From DASWTL01 sp035575925 (GTDB lineage Bacteria > Bacteroidota > Bacteroidia > Sphingobacteriales > Sphingobacteriaceae), in assembly GCA_035575925.1 (NCBI GenBank), contig DATLXK010000029.1, positions 43,683 through 107,682 of the forward strand: a stretch of DNA of 64,000 nucleotides. Reading direction: 5' to 3'. The translations under genes were made by a program, and so were the position numbers. How positions within the stretch are numbered: position 1 is the first letter of the stretch; every line of letters begins with the position of its first letter. A model generated the notes under the pieces. It was not told the DNA's origin. It worked only from the letters and a program-made list of their open reading frames with translations, and did not search any database. Shown piece after piece: positions 36,416-44,505 of this stretch.

Positions 36416-38154
36416 AGAAATTTCAAGAATTGATTAAGAACCTAAAGAAGGATTTCACGGGTTGTAAACCTTTGAAGGTTGCGTTATTAGGAGATTCATC
36501 AACTCAGTTTTTAGCAATGGCGTTACGAGGGCTTGGATATGAGGATGGGTATAATCTTCATATCATGGAAGCAGATTTTAATCAAATAGAAATCCAGATA
36601 TTTAATAAAGACTCGGACTTATATAAGTTTGAACCTCATTTCATCATTTTATTTAATTCCACCCATAATCTACTTCAGCGATACAATCGAATGAATCCTG
36701 AGCAATATTCCACGCTCGCGAATGTGGATTTTGCACGAATAACTGAATTGCACAATCATATTAAGGATTCTCTTACTAGTAATATCATCCTATTTAATTA
36801 TCCAGAACTTGATGACAAGATTTTTGGCAATTATGCAAATAAGACGGAAAACTCGTTTTTATTTCAGGTTAGGAAGCTCAATTATCTAATAATGGCATAT
36901 GCAGCTTCGGAACCATCGTTGTTTATATTCGATCTTTCTTCTATTCAAAATGAAGTTGGAAGACAAATGGTATTTTCAGCTTCATTATATATAACTTCTG
37001 AGTTAGCGTTAAATTTGGAAGTTCTGCCAAAGGTTGCATATTCTTGTCTTCAAATTATTAGGTCACTAGATGGTATGGCTGTGAAATGCATAATTTTTGA
37101 TCTCGATGATACCATTTGGGGAGGAATTATTGGCGATGATGGTATTGATAATATCGTGATTGGTGGTCTCGGAGTAGGAAAGGCATTCGTCGAATTTCAA
37201 CACTGGTTGAAAAAATTACGCGATAGGGGTATTATTTTGGCCGTGTGTAGCAAAAATAATGAAGCGAGTGCATTAGAAGTTTTTGAGAACCACCCGGATA
37301 TGGTTTTGAGAGTTACCGATATCTCCTTGTTTCTTGTAAACTGGGAAAATAAAGTTGATAATATTAAGAAGATTAGAACTGCATTGAATATTTCGTATGA
37401 CTCAATTGTCTTTTTAGATGATAATAAGTTTGAGAGAGATTTTGTTAAAGGCGCTCTAACTTCAGTCATTGTGCCCGATCTTCCCCTTAATCCAGAGGAT
37501 TATCTAGATTATTTATATTCACTTAATTTATTTGAGACTAACATTATTTCCGACGAAGATACCTTGAGAACACGCATGTATCAGGAGAACGAAGGTCGGT
37601 TGAAGGAGAGATCTAAATTTTTAAACGAAAATGAGTATCTTGAAAATCTCGAAATGGTCGCGATAGAGCAGCGAATATTAAGTTTTAACATTTCCAGAAC
37701 CGCTCAACTTTCTCAAAGGTCTAATCAATTTAATCTAAGGACTATCAGATACACTGTTGACGATTTAAAGGCGCTAAACCACGATGCTCAATATCTGATA
37801 CGAACATTTAGTTTGGCTGATAGAATGGGTTCTCACGGGCTAGTTTCTGTTATTATTCTAAAAAAGGCAGAAAATCTGACGATGTTTATTGAAAATTGGT
37901 TTATGAGTTGTAGAGTGTTTAAGCGAGGATTAGAGCACGCGATCTTAAATTCAATAATTCTTTACTGTCGTACTGTTAATATTGCGATTCTTAAAGGGGA
38001 ATTTATTCCAACAGCAAAAAACATGGTTGTAGAAGATCTTTTCCTAAGCCTGGGATTTGAATTAAAAGATAAATTTTGGGAAATGAAAATTGACTGTTTT
38101 AAACCTTTGCAGACAGCCGTTCGAATTGAACAGTTTGAACCAAAAACATCTTAA
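36412..38154 (+). CDS. FkbH-like HAD-family glyceryl transferase
   Basis: The 580-residue protein has three parts. Residues 1-215 are a SGNH-like N-terminal domain (KVALLGDSSTQFLAMALRG). Residues 225-385 are a HAD domain with DLDDTIWGGIIGDDG from D230, VCSKNNEASA near 282 and FLDDNKFERD near 344. Residues 400-580 are an acetyltransferase-like C-terminus. In FK520 and related pathways FkbH dephosphorylates 1,3-bisphosphoglycerate and loads the glyceryl group on an acyl carrier protein. An ACP gene lies 1.6 kb downstream. The expected product, glyceryl-S-ACP, would be an acyl donor for the MBOAT protein. This is inference from family and context. Confidence 0.88.
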   Translation: MKKFQELIKNLKKDFTGCKPLKVALLGDSSTQFLAMALRGLGYEDGYNLHIMEADFNQIEIQIFNKDSDLYKFEPHFIILFNSTHNLLQRYNRMNPEQYSTLANVDFARITELHNHIKDSLTSNIILFNYPELDDKIFGNYANKTENSFLFQVRKLNYLIMAYAASEPSLFIFDLSSIQNEVGRQMVFSASLYITSELALNLEVLPKVAYSCLQIIRSLDGMAVKCIIFDLDDTIWGGIIGDDGIDNIVIGGLGVGKAFVEFQHWLKKLRDRGIILAVCSKNNEASALEVFENHPDMVLRVTDISLFLVNWENKVDNIKKIRTALNISYDSIVFLDDNKFERDFVKGALTSVIVPDLPLNPEDYLDYLYSLNLFETNIISDEDTLRTRMYQENEGRLKERSKFLNENEYLENLEMVAIEQRILSFNISRTAQLSQRSNQFNLRTIRYTVDDLKALNHDAQYLIRTFSLADRMGSHGLVSVIILKKAENLTMFIENWFMSCRVFKRGLEHAILNSIILYCRTVNIAILKGEFIPTAKNMVVEDLFLSLGFELKDKFWEMKIDCFKPLQTAVRIEQFEPKTS

Positions 38155-38156
38155 AT

Positions 38157-38981
38157 ATGTCTAAATTTCCGAGCTCATTTCTTGAAAAGAATCGTTTGTT
38201 TGAAGTTCTGTATCAGTCGCTACCTGGTGCAATTCGTAAAGCAGATCTTTATGGGGAAATGACTGATTATCTGGAAAAGTATATTAGGGATAACCATTTG
38301 AGTGAAGATGATATTGATCTAATCTATAGAAGATTCATTACAAATTACAATTTTTGTTCAAAGAAGTTTTTAGCAGAAGGAAAGTATCCACACGAATTGG
38401 GTATTGATGTCCATCATCCTAATAGGATAGAATATGATGTGATTCTTATGTTGTCAACGATTCTCAATTCACACAGATTTCGAATAATGGAAATTATTAG
38501 TGAAGTGGATTGGTCCGACCATGCTTTATTTGTTGGGGTGGGTTCGGGGTTGGAGCTTCACCTTCGAAATGGGAAACATAGGGAAATTCAGGCCTTTGAC
38601 ATTTCTATTAACCCACATTTGATAATGAATTTACCTAAAGTGAAATTCAGTGAAAGCTACTACTCTAATCACTTCAATGTTTATTTTGATGCCGTATTTT
38701 TAATTGAAATATTAGAACACTTATCTGATCCTTGGTCGCTAATAGATATTGCTGCAAAGTCTTGTAAAATAGGCGGGCAAATTTATCTAACAACCGCAAC
38801 CAATATACCACAATTCGATCATTTGTTTAATTTCCCTGAGGATCATTCAGAGTTTGAAAAGTATATCAAATCTCGAGGGTTTGAAATTCAGAATAAAGAG
38901 AAGATTAACCACAGACACTTGACGATTAATCTTCAAAGTTCGAATCATTTTTATATTATAAAAAAGTTGAGAAATTATTAG
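38157..38981 (+). CDS. Class I SAM-dependent methyltransferase
   Basis: The 274-residue protein starts 2 bases after the fkbH-like stop. An N-terminal 110 residues without known motif precede ALFVGVGSGLELHLRNG near residue 123, the SAM-binding motif I. IQAFDISINPHLIMN follows, then DAVFLIEILEHLSDPWSLI near residue 180 and KIGGQIYLTTATN. It could O-methylate the glyceryl group (the FkbG role) or a sugar. The tight spacing ties it to the acyl cassette. Confidence 0.77.
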   Translation: MSKFPSSFLEKNRLFEVLYQSLPGAIRKADLYGEMTDYLEKYIRDNHLSEDDIDLIYRRFITNYNFCSKKFLAEGKYPHELGIDVHHPNRIEYDVILMLSTILNSHRFRIMEIISEVDWSDHALFVGVGSGLELHLRNGKHREIQAFDISINPHLIMNLPKVKFSESYYSNHFNVYFDAVFLIEILEHLSDPWSLIDIAAKSCKIGGQIYLTTATNIPQFDHLFNFPEDHSEFEKYIKSRGFEIQNKEKINHRHLTINLQSSNHFYIIKKLRNY

Positions 38982-38982
38982 C

Positions 38983-39732
38983 ATGGGGAAAGCATTCGAA
39001 AAAGCGCTTGTTCAAGAAAGGGAAAGCATATTGGATATTTATCGTCAAATACAATTCCCTAGGCTTGCCGAAGATATTATTCACTCACAAATAATACCCT
39101 TCGCTACCTATTCACCTTGGGTTGAAGATGAGGATTTTTTAATAGTTTATCGATTAATCAAGGATAGTACCCTTGTTGATATTTATAGGTGCTATGAATT
39201 ATGGAAGTTGGTTACTCAACTCTGCCAAGTATCTGGTGATATATTAGAAGTTGGGGTCTGGAAAGGAGGAACAGGCGCATTATTATGTAAAGCTAATGAA
39301 GTAAGCCACTTTAAAGGGAAAACGTATTTGGCTGACACGTTCAACGGTGTCATTAAAGCAACAGATAAAGATCCTGTATATCGTGGAGGGGAACATTCTG
39401 ATACAACCTTTAACGAAGTTGACACCTTAATGGAATATGTTAGAGCCCAGAATTATGAAATATTGGAAGGGGTTTTTCCAGAGAATTTCCCTGATTTAGA
39501 GATCCCTTTATTAAAATTCTGCCATATTGATGTTGATACATATCTTTCAGCAAAGGACGTTTTTGAGTATGCCTGGCCAAGAATGGTTCAAGGAGGTATG
39601 GTAGTGTTTGATGATTATGGTTTCTGGACTTGCGAAGGGGTCACCAAATATTTTAACTCACTTGTTATAAGTAATGGAATAAAAATTCACAATATAAATG
39701 GGCATGGTATTATCGTCAAATTTAAGGAATAA
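38983..39732 (+). CDS. TylF/MycF-type O-methyltransferase
   Basis: The 249-residue protein has DILEVGVWKGGTGALL near residue 86, YLADTFNGVIKATDKD near residue 115, FCHIDVDTYLSAKDVF near residue 184 and PRMVQGGMVVFDDYGFW near residue 202. These are the motifs of the macrocin O-methyltransferase family, metal-dependent enzymes acting on sugar hydroxyls. Between the other methyltransferase and the ACP gene, it is a candidate for making an O-methyl-glyceryl group or a methylated sugar. The stop overlaps the ACP ATG by one base. Confidence 0.85.
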   Translation: MGKAFEKALVQERESILDIYRQIQFPRLAEDIIHSQIIPFATYSPWVEDEDFLIVYRLIKDSTLVDIYRCYELWKLVTQLCQVSGDILEVGVWKGGTGALLCKANEVSHFKGKTYLADTFNGVIKATDKDPVYRGGEHSDTTFNEVDTLMEYVRAQNYEILEGVFPENFPDLEIPLLKFCHIDVDTYLSAKDVFEYAWPRMVQGGMVVFDDYGFWTCEGVTKYFNSLVISNGIKIHNINGHGIIVKFKE

Positions 39733-39971
39733 TGACAGAAATAATTGAACAAATAAATTTTCTTGCAAGAGATGTATTTGAAAATGATAATCTAATAGTC
39801 AATGAGTCAACTAAAGCTAGCGAAATAGAGGAGTGGGATTCTTTAACCCACATAATGCTTGTCGTAGCGATTGAAAAACACTTCGGTATTCGTTTTTCTG
39901 CGCGAGAAATTCAATCTTGGGATAATGTAGGTGAGCTGAGTGACAGCATCAAAATGAAGATTGTAAAATAA
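39732..39971 (+). CDS. Acyl carrier protein
   Basis: The 79-residue acidic helical protein has EEWDSLTHIMLVVAIEKHF with the phosphopantetheine-attachment serine at residue 37 (DSL motif). It should carry an acyl thioester on a 4'-phosphopantetheine arm. It is not the fatty-acid AcpP, being embedded in a polysaccharide operon between a TylF-type methyltransferase and an MBOAT gene. It matches the role of FkbJ for FkbH, or of DltC for DltB. Confidence 0.92.
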   Translation: MTEIIEQINFLARDVFENDNLIVNESTKASEIEEWDSLTHIMLVVAIEKHFGIRFSAREIQSWDNVGELSDSIKMKIVK

Positions 39972-39986
39972 TTTAGTAGGGCTCCC

Positions 39987-41426
39987 ATGCTATTTACTTC
40001 TTCTATTTTTTTAGTGTTTTCTGTATTATTCTTTTTAATCTACTGGGTATTTTCAAGATTTAGTCTTCTATGTCAGAATGGCTGGCTTTTAATTGGGAGT
40101 TATATATTCTATGGATGGACGAATTGGATGCTACTTTTTATTTTGGTAGCGGTGTCGAGCGTTAATTTTTTGTGTGGAAGACGTATTATCAATAAAAGCA
40201 AAATTGTCAAGCCTATTTTGTTCTTCGGTATACTTTTCAACGTTGGAACTCTTGTTTATTTTAAATACGCTAATTTCTTCATAGAATCATTTAGAGATAT
40301 TTTTGGGCCTTCTCACCTAGAGAACTTAAGTACTGCCAAATTAATCATTCCGCTAGGAATAAGCTATTATACTTTCAGAAATATTTCATACCTGTTGGAT
40401 ATCAGTAGGGAAAAGTATAAGCCTGTTAAAAACTGGCTGGTTTATTATAATTATGTTTCCTTTTTTCCCTCTTTATTGGCAGGCCCGATCGATAGAGCTA
40501 ATAATTTTGTTCCTCAGTTAATACTTCCCCGGAAATTTGACAAGGAAGGGATTAAAAATGGACTAAGACAATTTTTGTGGGGGTTATTTAAGAAAATTGT
40601 CATTGCAGATAACTGTGCAATTGTTACTGATGCTATTTTCGATTCCAGTAATGCACAATCTGGAAGTTCAATACTGGTGGGGCTATTCATTTATACTCTT
40701 CAGATTTATGCAGACTTCTCAGGATACTCCGATATGGCTATTGGCACCGCTAGAATGCTAGGATTTAATTTAGTTAAAAATTTTAACTTCCCACTTTATT
40801 CAAAAAGTATACCTGAGTTTTGGCGAAAATGGCACATATCCCTTACCTCTTGGTTATCTGAGTATATTTTTACGCCCTTAAATATTGCTTTTCGCAATCT
40901 AGGTAGATTGGGTATAGTTCTGGCGATAGTGATAAATTTCACAATTTGTGGAATATGGCACGGTGCAAATACCAATTATATTGTATTTGGATTTGTACAC
41001 GGACTTTTTTTTATTCCCTCTGTTTTAAAATTTCCAAGGCTTCAGGATTTTTTGACTCGGCGGTATGAATTTGTAAATGATTTGCTAGGATTTCTCGCTA
41101 CTTTTTTGACCGTGATGTTTACATTTGCAATTTTTAAAGCAAAAAGTATTACAATTGCCATAGATTATTATTTACTATTATTTTCCAGAAGTATTTGGAC
41201 TGTACCCACTTTTAGTTCCGGAAAGACACACGTGGCGATGGTTTTACTACTGTGTATTTCGTTGTTGGTTTTCGAATGGTACCAGAGAAATCGTGAACAT
41301 GGTCTTACAATTCATACCCTACCAAAACACCGAGCTTGGCGATGGGTCATTTATTCTGCAATACTATTTACTATTTGTTTTTTAATGCCAAGGTCCAATT
41401 CGCCGTTTATTTATACAAATTTTTAA
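39987..41426 (+). CDS. MBOAT-family O-acyltransferase (DltB/AlgI-like)
   Basis: The 479-residue membrane protein has about eleven hydrophobic helices, IIPLGISYYTFRNISYLLD near residue 115, FPSLLAGPIDRANNF near residue 158, FWRKWHISLTSWLSEYIF near residue 280 and CGIWHGANTNYIVFGFVHG near residue 318, with the invariant histidine region. MBOAT proteins such as DltB and AlgI move acyl groups across the membrane to surface glycans. With a dedicated ACP and FkbH, the probable donor is glyceryl-ACP or a methylated form. It starts 15 bases after the ACP gene and is followed directly by the SGNH partner. Confidence 0.92.
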   Translation: MLFTSSIFLVFSVLFFLIYWVFSRFSLLCQNGWLLIGSYIFYGWTNWMLLFILVAVSSVNFLCGRRIINKSKIVKPILFFGILFNVGTLVYFKYANFFIESFRDIFGPSHLENLSTAKLIIPLGISYYTFRNISYLLDISREKYKPVKNWLVYYNYVSFFPSLLAGPIDRANNFVPQLILPRKFDKEGIKNGLRQFLWGLFKKIVIADNCAIVTDAIFDSSNAQSGSSILVGLFIYTLQIYADFSGYSDMAIGTARMLGFNLVKNFNFPLYSKSIPEFWRKWHISLTSWLSEYIFTPLNIAFRNLGRLGIVLAIVINFTICGIWHGANTNYIVFGFVHGLFFIPSVLKFPRLQDFLTRRYEFVNDLLGFLATFLTVMFTFAIFKAKSITIAIDYYLLLFSRSIWTVPTFSSGKTHVAMVLLLCISLLVFEWYQRNREHGLTIHTLPKHRAWRWVIYSAILFTICFLMPRSNSPFIYTNF

Positions 41427-42365
41427 GTGCAAAAATTTCTGTTTGATTGTTTTATCTTCTCTCTATTGTTCTCAATTTTTTATTGCATTTTAATTATCGC
41501 AATACCCGGTTTTCTAGGAGTTCCTACTAGATATTATACAGCGGAATCAAGCAACCTTGGATACAGCCTACAGGAAGTTCCATCGCATACAAAAATTGAC
41601 ATATTGTTTTTAGGGTCTTCTCATGCTTACCGTGGTTTTGACCCTCGGATTTTTTCAGAGTTTGGTTTAAGTAGTTTGAACCTTGGATCTAGTGCGCAAA
41701 CGCCATTGCAAACTGAAGCATTATTAAGAACTTATCTAAAAGAAATTAAACCTAAAATAATTATTTATGAGGTAAGTCCCATAATTTTTTCGCTCGATGG
41801 TCTAGAATCATCTGTTGATTTGATTTGGAACAGTAGGTTATCATTTCCGATTTTGGAAATGGCCTTTAGAACTAGAAGTGTACATGCAATTAATGCCATA
41901 ATATGTTCTCTTATTTATAAATTTCTGAAACCGTATGATAGTAATAAGAATCAACTAGCTAATGGAATGGAATATATATCAGGTGGTTACGTTCAAACTA
42001 ACGGTTCTAGCTACATAGAAATTGATTATCCCGATGAAACATTATATTTTCGGCCAGAACAATGGGATGCATTTGAAAGGACTATTTTATTAATCAATCA
42101 ACAAGGAATTGAGCTGAAGATTGTTCAGTCACCCATTGTCGATTCCTTGTATCATGCCAGAGATTATAATTCAAGATTTGATACTAAGATTTCTAAAGTG
42201 GGGTTCTATACTAATTTTAATAAGCATCTTAAATTAAATAAGAATATCGACTTTTTGGATTCAGAACATTTAACTTCAAAGGGTGTTCAGGTCTTCAACC
42301 GTAATCTCATTAATCATTTGAATCTTAAAAGAGAAGTTGAAAAAATTATTGACCTTAGAAAATGA
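41427..42365 (+). CDS. SGNH/DltD-like membrane-anchored protein
   Basis: A GTG start directly after the MBOAT stop gives 312 residues. An N-terminal membrane anchor (FSLLFSIFYCILIIAIPGFLG) leaves the rest outside. DILFLGSSHAYRGFDP near residue 52 is the GxSx(H) nucleophile block, and FLDSEHLTSKGVQVF near residue 276 supplies the Asp-x-x-His block of SGNH hydrolases. This architecture pairs with MBOAT proteins as DltD does with DltB or AlgX/AlgJ with AlgI, taking the acyl group in the periplasm and passing it to the polymer. Its stop overlaps the ATG of the next fragment (ATGA). Confidence 0.83.
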   Translation: MQKFLFDCFIFSLLFSIFYCILIIAIPGFLGVPTRYYTAESSNLGYSLQEVPSHTKIDILFLGSSHAYRGFDPRIFSEFGLSSLNLGSSAQTPLQTEALLRTYLKEIKPKIIIYEVSPIIFSLDGLESSVDLIWNSRLSFPILEMAFRTRSVHAINAIICSLIYKFLKPYDSNKNQLANGMEYISGGYVQTNGSSYIEIDYPDETLYFRPEQWDAFERTILLINQQGIELKIVQSPIVDSLYHARDYNSRFDTKISKVGFYTNFNKHLKLNKNIDFLDSEHLTSKGVQVFNRNLINHLNLKREVEKIIDLRK

Positions 42366-42511
42366 TTTATATATTTCTAATTATTTTTGTATTTTTTGTC
42401 CTAATCACTTATTTTAAAATGGCCGATACATTAGGGATTATTGATAATCCTAATCAAAGTAGTTCGCACGCCAATCATTTTACTCATCAAATTGCCGAGA
42501 TCGAGCTTTAA
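42362..42511 (+). pseudogene. 5' fragment of a wbpL-like transferase gene
   Basis: A 49-codon frame overlaps the SGNH stop by 4 bases. It reads as a hydrophobic helix, then YFKMADTLGIIDNPNQSSSH, which lines up with YFKLAFKYKIIDKPNERSSH of the intact WbpL-like enzyme at 51298, and then breaks off. A shifted frame to 42582 (LYNKEIKFSEYIELYNKML) looks like the 3' end of some unrelated gene that I cannot name. This is therefore a junction of two gene fragments, and the ATGA overlap shows the lost gene once belonged to the fkbH cassette operon. Confidence 0.8.
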
Positions 42512-42750
42512 AACTGTATAATAAGGAAATCAAGTTTAGCGAATACATAGAATTGTATAATAAGATGCTGGACATTAAGTGATTTCATGTTATTATTTGC
42601 CTATTGGTGTTTTGTTAATTATGGATGTAGGAGAAATAGCAAATGATATATTTCTCACGTTCGATAGCTCTTGCACCCAAAATATTATCGTTAACTAACG
42701 AATGCTATTTATTATATTAATTTTGATTTTTTATAATTTTTAATTTATCT
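42512..42750. promoter_or_regulatory. AT-rich gap with promoter box before wbpG
   Basis: After the gene fragment ending at 42582, about 170 bases are very AT-rich and carry no gene. TAATTTTG at 42718-42725 matches the TAnnTTTG -7 consensus and lies 26 bases before the wbpG ATG at 42751, a spacing like that of the other boxes in the window. It would drive wbpG-hisH-hisF and the cap genes independently of the cassette upstream. No clear TTG is found at -33. Confidence 0.5.
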
Positions 42751-43893
42751 ATGACTCTAAAAACTTATCAAATCTGTACCAAAACCATCATGGATACCTC
42801 AGATCCTAATATCATCTTTGATGAAAACGGTATCTCAGATTACTATTATAACTTTCACAATACCATGCTTCCCAATTGGCACACCGATGAGCGTGGCGAG
42901 GCCGAACTAATGAAAATTGCCGGGAAGATCAAAAAGGAGGGGAAGGACAAGGATTTCGATTGTATTATAGGCATGAGTGGGGGTCTCGACAGTTCTTACG
43001 CAGTTTATGTTGCCAAAGAAATGATGGGTTTAAGGCCATTGGTCTTTCATGTTGATGCTGGATGGAATACGCAACAAGCGGTAAGCAATATTGAGAAAAT
43101 AGTAGACGGTTTAGGGTTGGACCTTTATACTGAAGTGATTAATTGGGAGGAAATGAAGGATCTTCAGGTTGCTTTTTTGAAATCTCAGATTGCAGATCAG
43201 GATCTTCCCCAGGACTATGCCTTCTTTTCTGCTCTTTACAAGTTTGCAAAAAAACATAAGATAAAATACGTCCTCACAGGATCTAATTTTTCAACAGAAT
43301 GTTGTAGAGAACCGGAAGAGTGGGGTGGATATGCAGGGATAGATAAAACTCTGGTGGATGATATCCATAAGAAGTTCGGTAAACTGCCTTTAAGGTCATT
43401 TCCAATTGTAGACGTATTAACCTATAAGCTGTATTATAAATACATTCTTGGGATGGTGATTTTTAAACCACTTAACCTTGTTCCTTATATAAAAGACGAT
43501 GTTGAGAATTTGTTGCATGAGCGCTTTGGCTGGGAGAGGTTTTTACATAAGCATCATGAATCAAGGTTCACCCGTTTCTATGAGGATTACTGGCTCCCTA
43601 AAAAGTTTGGTTATGAAAAACGGAGAGCGCATTTCTCAAGTCTAATTATGACGAATCAAATGACACGTCAAGAAGCATTGGACCGTATTTCCAGGCCGGA
43701 GTTGGACGAGCAGTTTCTGTTGAATGAATTTGAATATGTAGCCAATAAATTGGATTTAACGGTAGAAGAATTACGTGCTATCTTTGAAGGAGAAAATAAA
43801 ACTTTCAAAGATTATAAAAACAAAAAAAGCATTATTGGTTATGGGGCCAAAGTGATGAGAGCACTTGGCCTCGAAAGAAGACTGTTTAGATGA
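42751..43893 (+). CDS. wbpG: N-acetyl sugar amidotransferase (WbpG)
   Basis: The 380-residue protein has the ATP-PPi-loop IIGMSGGLDSSYAVYVA near residue 72, VFHVDAGWNTQQAVSNIEK near residue 98, ALYKFAKKHKIKYVLTGSN near residue 160 and EDYWLPKKFGYEKRRAH near residue 275. With HisH and HisF it turns an acetamido group into an acetamidino group using ammonia from glutamine, as in P. aeruginosa O5. The N-terminal zinc-type CxxC pairs seen in the fragment at 35703 are lost here: CTKT and SDYY replace CTNC and CDFC. It overlaps hisH by 4 bases. Confidence 0.9.
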   Translation: MTLKTYQICTKTIMDTSDPNIIFDENGISDYYYNFHNTMLPNWHTDERGEAELMKIAGKIKKEGKDKDFDCIIGMSGGLDSSYAVYVAKEMMGLRPLVFHVDAGWNTQQAVSNIEKIVDGLGLDLYTEVINWEEMKDLQVAFLKSQIADQDLPQDYAFFSALYKFAKKHKIKYVLTGSNFSTECCREPEEWGGYAGIDKTLVDDIHKKFGKLPLRSFPIVDVLTYKLYYKYILGMVIFKPLNLVPYIKDDVENLLHERFGWERFLHKHHESRFTRFYEDYWLPKKFGYEKRRAHFSSLIMTNQMTRQEALDRISRPELDEQFLLNEFEYVANKLDLTVEELRAIFEGENKTFKDYKNKKSIIGYGAKVMRALGLERRLFR

Positions 43894-44504
43894 TCGCAAT
43901 TATTGATTATGGTGTAGGAAACATCAACGCTTTTGTTAACATCTATAAAAAACTGGGTTTAGATGTTAGAATTGCTCAAAATCCTGACGATCTGCTGGAT
44001 GCTACGAAGTTGATTTTGCCGGGTGTAGGACATTTCGACTACGCGATGTCGAGATTACAGCAATCAGGAATGCGCGAAAGATTGGATGAACTTGTTTTAG
44101 GGAATAATATGCCTGTTATTGGTATTTGTGTGGGAATGCAGATGCTTGCATATTCAAGTGATGAAGGTAAGCTACCTGGGTTAGGTTGGATTGATGGCGT
44201 TGTTAAAAAGTTTGATGCCAATACAATTCATTTTGCAACACATTTGCCACACATGGGATGGAATGATGTTGAGCCCAAAAAAGCAACACCCTTGTTAGTA
44301 GGTTTAGAAAATGACGCAAAGTTTTATTTTTTGCATTCTTATTATTTTTCCTGCAATAATTCAGATGATATTATCGCCGAGACAACATATGGAATTGAGT
44401 ATAGCTCTGCAGTAAATTCAAAAAATATCTATGGCGTTCAGTTTCATCCTGAAAAAAGTCATCAATACGGGATACAATTACTTAAAAACTTCGCTCTTTT
44501 TTAA
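43890..44504 (+). CDS. hisH: HisH-like glutamine amidotransferase
   Basis: The 204-residue class I glutamine amidotransferase has IIDYGVGNINAF at the start, PVIGICVGMQMLAYS with the nucleophile cysteine 80, LPHMGWNDV near residue 125 and YGVQFHPEKSHQYG with histidine 186 and glutamate 188. It releases ammonia from glutamine. In this setting it feeds WbpG and not histidine synthesis, because no other his gene is present and the order wbpG-hisH-hisF matches O-antigen loci with acetamidino sugars. Confidence 0.92.
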   Translation: MIAIIDYGVGNINAFVNIYKKLGLDVRIAQNPDDLLDATKLILPGVGHFDYAMSRLQQSGMRERLDELVLGNNMPVIGICVGMQMLAYSSDEGKLPGLGWIDGVVKKFDANTIHFATHLPHMGWNDVEPKKATPLLVGLENDAKFYFLHSYYFSCNNSDDIIAETTYGIEYSSAVNSKNIYGVQFHPEKSHQYGIQLLKNFALF

Positions 44505-44505
44505 T

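Noticed and set aside
36412..42365. Polyketide or methoxymalonyl pathway
   Set aside because: No ketosynthase and no FkbI/FkbK-type dehydrogenases are present, whereas MBOAT and SGNH genes point to glycan acylation.
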